Assembly: GCF_002101965.1 (NCBI RefSeq) | Contig: NZ_LQQA01000010.1 | Location: 62,001 to 126,000 of the forward strand | Direction of reading: 5' to 3' | DNA: 64,000 nt | Source: Mycolicibacterium wolinskyi | Lineage (GTDB): Bacteria; Actinomycetota; Actinomycetes; Mycobacteriales; Mycobacteriaceae | Notes under the pieces: generated by a model | The model's input: only the letters and a program-made list of their open reading frames with translations | Told to the model about the DNA's origin: nothing | The model's database searches: none | Translations under genes and position numbers: made by a program | In this document: positions 57,939 to 64,000 of the stretch, piece by piece | Layout: the number at the start of each line of letters is the position of its first letter | How positions within the stretch are numbered: position 1 is the stretch's first letter

Positions 57939-58397
57939 ATGCGCAGTTACACGTGGGTGTCGCGGGCGACCGCCGGAGCCGTCGCGGCGGCCGGTCTCAG
58001 CCTGCTCGTCGGATGTTCGTCGGGGGATGACAAAGACCGTTCGCAGGAGTCCTCGGCACCGGCGACGACAGCGACCACCACGGCCGAGTCGCCGACTCCG
58101 ACGGCTGCGCCGGGTGAGGTCGCGGTGTCGCCCGGTGGGGTCACGACGGCGGTCGGCGCGGACGCGCAGTCCACGGAAGAGGAGTACTTCCAGGCCTGTC
58201 ACGCCGCCAAGGTGTGGATGGACGAGAAGGGCGGCGATCCCAAAGCCCAGATCGAGCCGTACCTCGCGAGCCTGCAGGCGCCGGACGCTGCCCCCGGTCC
58301 GGGCACCTACAACAAGCCATGGGCGGAGCTTGAGCCGGCGCGGCAGGCGGCCGTCATCGTGGCGGTCCAGGCCGCGGCCGACCAGCTGTGCAGCTAG
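57939..58397 (+). CDS. lpqV: Lipoprotein LpqV
   Basis: A 152-residue lipoprotein: signal peptide with Arg near residues 2 and 9 and hydrophobic core (AGAVAAAGLSLLVGC), lipobox LVGC with Cys26 as acylation site, then a Ser/Thr/Pro-rich linker (SSAPATTATTTAESPTPT) and a C-terminal domain with two Cys. Position next to the CDO and patatin genes fits Rv1064c. Leaderless start. Its stop overlaps the convergent SulP gene end by 4 bp. Confidence 0.88.
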   Translation: MRSYTWVSRATAGAVAAAGLSLLVGCSSGDDKDRSQESSAPATTATTTAESPTPTAAPGEVAVSPGGVTTAVGADAQSTEEEYFQACHAAKVWMDEKGGDPKAQIEPYLASLQAPDAAPGPGTYNKPWAELEPARQAAVIVAVQAAADQLCS

Positions 58398-60112
58398 TTC
58401 GAATCACGTTGCGTTAAATCACCAGGCTCGCCCCGCTGGGCGGCGATCCAGGCGTGGCCCTGCGCGACGGCCGTGTCCAGCGCCCCGAACACGCGATCGG
58501 TGGCGGGCACGATGCCATCGGGACCGAGCAGATCGTCGAGGTCGCCGCGTCGCAGCACCTCTGCGGTCGCCGAATCGACGCCGCTGACGATCAGTCGCCC
58601 GTTGTTGGCCTTGAGCTCGCCGCCCCAGCGGCGCAGTGCCTTGATCGCGACCGACGACGGCACATCGGGCAGCGCACGCATGCTCAGTACGACGACGGCG
58701 TTGGTGCTCCCCTCGGCACGCGGCCAATCCTCGTCGATGCGGGCCACTTCGGCGAACAGCCCGACACCGGCGTAGTGCAGGATCGTGACGTCGTTGCTTG
58801 CGCACTGTTCGGGCACCGGCACGCTGCGCCAGCCGCCGTTGTCGGGCTCCAACGCCATCAGCTGTGCGGACTTCGCCGCCTTTGCGCAGTAGAGCACCAG
58901 CGAGGTGATGACACCGATCAGGATGGCGGTGTGCAGCGGCAGCTGCGTGGTCGCGGCGAATGTGATCAGCATGGCCAGCGCGGACAGCGGAGCGACCCGC
59001 AGCACCAGCTTGATGTCCTTCCACCGGCCGACGACGAGTTCGGCGCCGATCACCAGGATGAGTCCGCCGATCACCGGCATCGGGATGATCTCTGCGGCCG
59101 AACCGGCGATCAGCACCAGCAGGGCGAGCCAGATGCCGGCGAAGATGCCGGCCCACCGCGTCTGAGCACCCGCGGACGTGGCGACCCCGGTGCGTGACAA
59201 TGACCCACCGGTCGGCAGCGCCCCGAAGAAGCCGCCGACCGCGTTGGCGGCGCCCTGTGCGAGGAAGTCGCCGTTCATGTTGGTGCGGCTGCCATCGGGG
59301 TTGGGTACCGCGGCCGAGATACCCGCGGCCTGGGCGAGTGCGACGAGCGCGACCGCGACACCGCCCATGAGCAACTCCGGCATGGCCGCGAAGTTCGGAA
59401 CGGTCACCGGTGGAAGCGAATTCATGATCGAGGCGATGTCGCCGACGGTTTCCACATCGACTTTTGCCATCGCCACCACGGCGGTGACAACCACCAGCGC
59501 AAGCAGAGTGGCGAACGACTCCAGCGGTTTGATGAAGTGGAAGACGGCCCACACCGCAACGGTTCCGAGCGCGACCGCGACCGCAGCGCCCGACCACAGC
59601 CCGATGTGGGCCAGCGAATCGATGAACTTGCCGATTGTGTTGCCGCTCTGCGGTTTGTAGCCGGTGGCGTCGCCCAGCACGCCGGCGATGATCTGCAGCG
59701 CGATGCCGGTCGAGAACCCGGTCATCACCGCGTTCGAGACGAAACTCATGATCGAACCGAACTTCAGCAGCCCGAACACGAGCATCACGATGCCGACGAC
59801 GATGGCGAGCGCGGCGACGTTGGCCGGGTCGGCGGGATCGAGTCCGGCGTCGTGCAACACACTGCGCGAGGTGAGCGCGATCGCGCTGGTCAGCGTCGTC
59901 ACCATCAGCACGGTGCGGGCGAACAGCGAGCCGATGATCCCCGGCACCACGCCTGCGTACAACCCGGCCACCGGGTTGAATCCGCCGATGCTCGCGTACG
60001 CCATGCCTTCGGGGATGGAGAACAATCCGGTCACGAGGCCGGCGATCGCGTCGCGAGGCGTGGGTTTGCCGAGCTTGCGCACGGCCGCCGTTGCCCTTGC
60101 TGGCACGCTCAT
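58394..60112 (-). CDS. SulP-family anion transporter with STAS domain
   Basis: A 572-residue SulP permease. Residues 20-420 hold about ten to twelve helices beginning AIAGLVTGLFSIPEGMAYASIGG, the SulP signature with GLYAGVVPGIIGSLF. From about 450 to 560 a STAS domain follows (GLFAEVARID, VVVLSMRALPDVPSS, IVSGVDSATAEVL). Cargo in this family is sulfate, bicarbonate or other anions. The ATG at 60112 is chosen because earlier in-frame sequence lacks similarity. It lies next to sulfur genes, so sulfate is a reasonable guess; bicarbonate is equally possible. Confidence 0.9.
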   Translation of the reverse strand: MSVPARATAAVRKLGKPTPRDAIAGLVTGLFSIPEGMAYASIGGFNPVAGLYAGVVPGIIGSLFARTVLMVTTLTSAIALTSRSVLHDAGLDPADPANVAALAIVVGIVMLVFGLLKFGSIMSFVSNAVMTGFSTGIALQIIAGVLGDATGYKPQSGNTIGKFIDSLAHIGLWSGAAVAVALGTVAVWAVFHFIKPLESFATLLALVVVTAVVAMAKVDVETVGDIASIMNSLPPVTVPNFAAMPELLMGGVAVALVALAQAAGISAAVPNPDGSRTNMNGDFLAQGAANAVGGFFGALPTGGSLSRTGVATSAGAQTRWAGIFAGIWLALLVLIAGSAAEIIPMPVIGGLILVIGAELVVGRWKDIKLVLRVAPLSALAMLITFAATTQLPLHTAILIGVITSLVLYCAKAAKSAQLMALEPDNGGWRSVPVPEQCASNDVTILHYAGVGLFAEVARIDEDWPRAEGSTNAVVVLSMRALPDVPSSVAIKALRRWGGELKANNGRLIVSGVDSATAEVLRRGDLDDLLGPDGIVPATDRVFGALDTAVAQGHAWIAAQRGEPGDLTQRDSN

Positions 60113-60341
60113 GCTGAACAACCTTGCCACGGTTGGCCGCTCGGCGGGCGATACTCGCCCGGTGGCTGCCCGCAACCACCGGATCGTACGGTGATCGGGT
60201 GCCAGGGAACCGCGAATAGCGCTGTGGCACTGGGCGATCAGCTTGCGCTCGACGACCAGAGTCACTCGAGACCGCCTCGGCGGAACCGAAGACCGAATTT
60301 CCCCTTGCGTTGAATTTCCAGCGGCCGTAGCGTGACGCACT

Positions 60342-62027
60342 ATGCCGCCCGATGCCGTCGCACTGGATCGTCCGTGGAAACGTCCAGGTGCCGCGCGTTA
60401 TGCGCTGACGCGCCTGCGTGGAATCGTGCGTTCGCCCGTCGAGGTCTATGAGCCGGCACCCGGCGCCGTCCGGGTCCACCACGACGTGGAGGTGCCCACC
60501 CGCGACGGCACCGTGCTGAGGGTCAACGTTCACGTGCCCGCCTCCGACGATCGGTTTCCGGTGCTGTTGTGCGCGCACCCGTACGGCAAGGACAAACTGC
60601 CCACCAAGCGCAAGCGAGGCAAGGGGTATTCACTGCCGTTCCAGTACCGCGTGCTTCGGCAGCCCAACCCGGTCCGGTTTTCGACGCTGACGAGTTGGGA
60701 GGCTCCGGACCCGGCATGGTGGGCTGCCCGCGGATTCGCCACGGTGAACTGCGATCTCAGAGGTGCGGGCACCTCGGGCGGGGTGGGTTCACTGCTGTCC
60801 GACCAAGAGGGCGAGGATGTCTACGACCTCGTCGAGTGGGCGGCCGCACAGCCATGGAGCACTGGGGCGGTCGGCATGATCGGCGTGTCGTATCTGGCGA
60901 TCTCGCAGTGGAAAGCGGCCGCGCTCAAGCCCCCGCACCTCAAGGCGATCGTGCCGTGGGAAGGCATGACCGATCCCTACCGTGACCTACTGCGGCCTGG
61001 CGGCATCCAAGAAGTCGGCTTCGTGAAGATGTGGGGCCGCGGGCTCAAGGCGGCACGGCTCAAATATGAACTCGGCAAGGAGAATACGAACCGGCCGCGG
61101 TACGACGAATGGTGGCGCTCACTCGTGCCCGCGCTGGACCGCATCGAGGTGCCCGCCCTCATCTGCGGCAGCTTCTCCGACAACAACCTCCACAGCCGCG
61201 GATCGATCCGGGGCTTCGAACGGATCAGCTCGGCAGAACGCCACCTGTTCACGCACCGGGACGGCAAGTGGGCGGCGTTCTATTCCGATGAGGCCCTGCA
61301 GGCACAATTCGATTTCCTGGACCGGCACCTGCGCGGCGGCACCCGCCCCGCACTTCCGCGCGTGCGACTGGAGGTTCGGGAAAGCCGAGACCGCGTCGCG
61401 GGTGTGCGCGCCGAGACCGCCTGGCCACTGGAGTCCACGCAGTGGACACCCCGTTATCTCACCGAGGCGGGTCTGGTCACCGAGCCGGCCGGCGCACCGG
61501 GCTCAAGAGAATTCGACTTGCGTTCAGCTGCAGTTCGTTTCGGTTGGACGATGTCGACCGACACCGAGATCACCGGCCCGATGGCGCTACGACTGTTCGT
61601 CTCGACCGAGGCCGGGGACGCCGACCTGTTCGTCGGCGTGGAGAAATGGCGTGGTCCGGACTACGTGCCGTTCGAGGGTTCCTACGGTTTCGGCCGCGAC
61701 CGGGTGACCACCGGCTGGGCGCGGCTGTCGCTGCGCGCGCTCGGCGAATCGAAGTCCCGCCCCTTCCAACCGGTCCGTGCGTTCACTCACAGCGAGCCGG
61801 TGCAGCCCGGAGCAGTTGTGCGCGTGGATATTCCGCTCGGGCCATCGTCGACGTTGTTCCGAGCCGGTGAGCAATTGCGCCTGGTGGTCGCCGGGCGCTG
61901 GCTGTGGCCCCGCAATCCACTCACCGGTCAATTCCCGGCCTGGTATGAACGCCGTTCGCGAGGCGTCTGCACCCTGCACTGGGGCCCGGCACGACAGGCT
62001 CGGCTTCTCGTGCCGGTGATCCCGTAG
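60342..62027 (+). CDS. CocE/NonD-family hydrolase
   Basis: A 561-residue X-Pro dipeptidyl-peptidase/cocaine-esterase-type hydrolase. The N-terminal alpha/beta hydrolase domain has CDLRGAGTSGG and the nucleophile elbow MIGVSYLAISQW; the probable His lies in FTHRDGKW and the C-terminal 200 residues form the jelly-roll domain (MALRLFVSTEAGDADLFV, LRLVVAGRWLW). No signal peptide is obvious. It may act on ester or amide bonds of small substrates. A TAGCGT -10 ends 8 nt before the ATG. The 229-bp gap to SulP is divergent promoter space. Confidence 0.9.
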   Translation: MPPDAVALDRPWKRPGAARYALTRLRGIVRSPVEVYEPAPGAVRVHHDVEVPTRDGTVLRVNVHVPASDDRFPVLLCAHPYGKDKLPTKRKRGKGYSLPFQYRVLRQPNPVRFSTLTSWEAPDPAWWAARGFATVNCDLRGAGTSGGVGSLLSDQEGEDVYDLVEWAAAQPWSTGAVGMIGVSYLAISQWKAAALKPPHLKAIVPWEGMTDPYRDLLRPGGIQEVGFVKMWGRGLKAARLKYELGKENTNRPRYDEWWRSLVPALDRIEVPALICGSFSDNNLHSRGSIRGFERISSAERHLFTHRDGKWAAFYSDEALQAQFDFLDRHLRGGTRPALPRVRLEVRESRDRVAGVRAETAWPLESTQWTPRYLTEAGLVTEPAGAPGSREFDLRSAAVRFGWTMSTDTEITGPMALRLFVSTEAGDADLFVGVEKWRGPDYVPFEGSYGFGRDRVTTGWARLSLRALGESKSRPFQPVRAFTHSEPVQPGAVVRVDIPLGPSSTLFRAGEQLRLVVAGRWLWPRNPLTGQFPAWYERRSRGVCTLHWGPARQARLLVPVIP

Positions 62028-62053
62028 CGCCGTCGTCAGCGCACAATGAAGAC

Positions 62054-63022
62054 ATGCGAGTTGCGTTGGCCCTCGGCAGCGGTGGCGCGCGCGGCTATGC
62101 GCACATCGGCGTCATCAACGAACTCCGCGAACGCGGTTACGACATCGTCGGCATATCCGGCTCATCGATGGGCGCACTGGTGGGCGGCCTGTACGCGGCG
62201 GGAAAGCTCGACGACTTCGCCGATTGGGCACGCACTCTGACACAGCGTGCGGTGCTGCGCCTGCTGGATCCGTCGATCACGGCCGCGGGGATCCTGCGGG
62301 CCGAAAAGATTCTCGACAAGGTACGCGACATCCTCGGCGAGGCGACCATCGAGGAACTGCCGATCCCCTACACCGCGGTCGCGACGGATCTGATCTCCGG
62401 GAAGTCGGTGTGGCTGCAGCGCGGGCCGGTCGACGCCGCGATCCGCGCGTCGATCGCCATTCCCGGCGTGATCGCGCCGCATGTGCTCGACGGCCGGCTG
62501 CTCGGCGACGGCGGCATCCTGGACCCACTTCCCATGGCACCGATCGCCGCGGTCAACGCGGATCTGACGATCGCGGTGAGCGTCTCGGGCAGCGAGCCCG
62601 AGACACCCGCGACCGAGCCCGGCCCGCGTCCCACCACCGAATGGCTCAACCGCATGATGCGCAGCACCTCGGCCGTGCTCGACACCGCGTCGGTGCGCAA
62701 CGTGCTCGACCGGCCGACGGCACGTGCCGTGCTCAGCCGGTTCGGGGCGTCGGTACCCGAACCCGGTGACGAAGCCGAGCCGGACGGCGACCTGCCCGAG
62801 ATCCCGGAGGCGGTAGGGGTTCCGCGGTTGGGAAGCTTCGAGGTGATGTACCGGACCATCGACATCGCGCAGGCCGCGCTCGCGCGTCACACGCTGGCGG
62901 CCTACCCGCCCGACCTGATGATCGAAGTTCCCCGCACGGTGTGCCGCAGCCTCGAGTTCAACCGGGCAGCGGAGGTGATCGCCGTCGGCCAGGACTTGAC
63001 GGCCCGGGCACTCGACGGCTGA
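62054..63022 (+). CDS. Patatin-like phospholipase (Rv1063c-like)
   Basis: A 322-residue patatin with GSGGARGYAHIG as oxyanion loop near 8-19, Ser in GISGSSMGALVGG, and Asp in the DGG motif of LLGDGGILDPLP, the Ser-Asp dyad of the family. It probably hydrolyses acyl chains of lipids. Its TGA at 63020-63022 abuts the stop of the opposite gene to form TGATCA. It starts 27 bp after the CocE gene, so co-transcription is likely. Confidence 0.92.
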   Translation: MRVALALGSGGARGYAHIGVINELRERGYDIVGISGSSMGALVGGLYAAGKLDDFADWARTLTQRAVLRLLDPSITAAGILRAEKILDKVRDILGEATIEELPIPYTAVATDLISGKSVWLQRGPVDAAIRASIAIPGVIAPHVLDGRLLGDGGILDPLPMAPIAAVNADLTIAVSVSGSEPETPATEPGPRPTTEWLNRMMRSTSAVLDTASVRNVLDRPTARAVLSRFGASVPEPGDEAEPDGDLPEIPEAVGVPRLGSFEVMYRTIDIAQAALARHTLAAYPPDLMIEVPRTVCRSLEFNRAAEVIAVGQDLTARALDG

Positions 63023-63877
63023 TCAGGCCAGGAAAGCCGCGATCTCGGCGGCGACCCGCCTGCCCTGAGCACGGCCTGCCCTTGCCGACGGCACGCGGCA
63101 AGCCGGGTCGAGCGGGTTGGCTCCGAACGCTTCGAGTGCGTCGTCGTCGGCGAAGATGCCGAGCGCCGTCCCGTCGAAGTCCTCGATCTCCGCGGCGGTG
63201 CCACCACCACCGAACGGTGACGGCACCGAGCGGCCCGACGGCACGAGCACGACCGCGCTGTCACAGTCGTCGGCCAATTCCATGTTGACGCTGCTGCCGA
63301 CCCCGCCGTCCATGTAGCGGCGGCCGTCGATCGTCACCGGCGGCCACGCGCCCGGCACGGCGCAGCTGGCCGCGACCGCGTCGACGAGTTCGACCCCGGA
63401 GTCGCGGTCGAACCCGACCAACTCGCCCGTCGCGATGTCGATCGCCGAGATCCGCAGCACGCGGTCGGGCCAATCGTGCGAGGGCAGCCGTGCGGCAATG
63501 ACCTCCCGGCGTACCGGCTCGTCAACCGTCGGCGCATCGAGCGCGATCTCGCCGATGCGCTGCAACTTCTGCTGTTTGGTGGTGTTCGGGGTGAGCATCG
63601 CCGTGACGAACAGCTCGGTGATGCCGTCGATGCCCACGCCCGGGTTCAGCTCAGCTGAGACCGCGTCGATCTGACGGTCATAAAGCTCGTCGAGGCTCAG
63701 TCCGCTGCCCAGCTGAGCGGCCACGGTCGAGCCCGCCGAGGTGCCCACCAGCACATCACTGGCCAGCAGCGCGCGTGCCGTGTTCGGCGATTCGTCGGCG
63801 ATGCCTCGCAGAATTCCGGTCTCCCAAGCGATTCCCGCGATACCGCCACCCGCGAGTACCAGCGCACGTTTCGACAT
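63023..63877 (-). CDS. Patatin-like phospholipase (Rv1062-like)
   Basis: A 284-residue patatin with LAGGGIAGIAWETG as glycine loop, Ser in LVGTSAGSTVA, and Asp in RYMDGGVGSSVN. Two patatins meeting tail to tail with no spacer match the Rv1062/Rv1063c pair of M. tuberculosis. Sequence similarity between them is limited to motifs, so they are not a recent duplication. Cytoplasmic; lipid substrate not known. Confidence 0.92.
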   Translation of the reverse strand: MSKRALVLAGGGIAGIAWETGILRGIADESPNTARALLASDVLVGTSAGSTVAAQLGSGLSLDELYDRQIDAVSAELNPGVGIDGITELFVTAMLTPNTTKQQKLQRIGEIALDAPTVDEPVRREVIAARLPSHDWPDRVLRISAIDIATGELVGFDRDSGVELVDAVAASCAVPGAWPPVTIDGRRYMDGGVGSSVNMELADDCDSAVVLVPSGRSVPSPFGGGGTAAEIEDFDGTALGIFADDDALEAFGANPLDPACRVPSARAGRAQGRRVAAEIAAFLA

Positions 63878-63895
63878 GGCCCGAGTGTGCCAGGG

Positions 63896-64000
63896 CTAGG
63901 TGTGCTGCGACGCGGCCGCCTTGGCGCTGAGCTCGTCGCGGCGCAGTTGACGACGCGGCGGTTCGGGGAACTCCACCTGCCGATGGATTTCCAGATCGGC
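63896..64000 (-). CDS. Partial gene, C-terminal 34 residues only
   Basis: The minus-strand frame is open from the window edge to a TAG at 63896-63898. The fragment ends LEIHRQVEFPEPPRR...AAASQHT, charged then Ala-rich, without a recognisable domain. It lies 18 bp upstream of the Rv1062-like gene on the same strand, so it may lead that operon. Codon usage suits a real gene, but identity needs the missing part. Confidence 0.6.
   Translation of the reverse strand, partial: ADLEIHRQVEFPEPPRRQLRRDELSAKAAASQHT

Noticed and set aside
58419..60578. 719-codon minus-strand frame overlapping the SulP gene
   Set aside because: It is out of frame with the SulP protein, Arg-rich and without similarity, a typical high-GC artefact.

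Overview
This window is high-GC actinobacterial chromosome, almost certainly from a rapidly growing mycobacterium (Mycolicibacterium type). Marker genes are the mycothiol amidase mca, the DosR/DosS-type devR and devS, desA2, the PIN-PhoH fusion phoH2, glpX, the Z-isoprenyl diphosphate synthase and echA8/echA9. From recalled gene order, about 14.1 to 63.9 kb runs colinear with the M. tuberculosis Rv1100-to-Rv1062 segment, with a devR/devS block and several other genes inserted. I see no tRNA, rRNA, CRISPR array, prophage or complete insertion sequence.

Layout. 0-6.7 kb: accessory organosulfate locus, with a FAD oxidoreductase divergent from a GntR regulator, two tandem sulfatases separated by an intrinsic terminator, a HAD hydrolase, and the formylglycine-generating enzyme that would mature the sulfatases. 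6.7-8.9 kb: TetR regulator divergent from a cytochrome P450, then a small conserved protein. 9.2-11.9 kb: three-gene NAD-epimerase/SDR operon behind a sequence matching the KstR box. 12-17.5 kb: AI-2E-type permease, dienelactone hydrolase, DUF4245 protein, glpX, fumC. 17.5-23.1 kb: hypoxia block with two Acg-type nitroreductases, devS, a PPOX protein, devR and a universal stress protein, with two DosR-type boxes. 23.1-31.6 kb: polysaccharide deacetylase, phoAT-phoH2, desA2, two tandem SHMT genes, a DUF885 protein, coaA. 31.5-37.3 kb: flavin monooxygenase, a pair of paralogous small membrane proteins, an unrecognised membrane protein, Z-prenyl synthase, hemolysin III. 37.3-42.8 kb: ketosteroid-isomerase-like protein, DUF255 protein, mca, greA, GPP34 protein. 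42.8-48.4 kb: lipU, cbs, two proline-rich membrane proteins and metB on one strand (transsulfuration). 48.6-56.5 kb: SGNH hydrolase, thiolase, DUF559 protein, Bax-inhibitor-like protein, echA9, echA8, membrane alpha/beta hydrolase. 56.9-64 kb: rhodanese, cysteine dioxygenase, lpqV, SulP transporter, CocE-type hydrolase, two convergent patatins and a partial gene.

Most striking non-coding structure: the DUF559 (endonuclease-fold) gene is bracketed by two copies of one hairpin element with identical 20-16-20 architecture, and its last codons lie inside one copy. This resembles REP elements with a REP-associated enzyme and is my main candidate for an undescribed system. A second element family occurs three times in register between convergent genes at 56.57-56.86 kb. 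Other long inverted repeats lie at 11.9, 14.0, 17.5 and 24.0 kb. Several genes also have a TANNNT -10 hexamer ending 6-10 nt before the start codon, the signature of leaderless mycobacterial transcripts.
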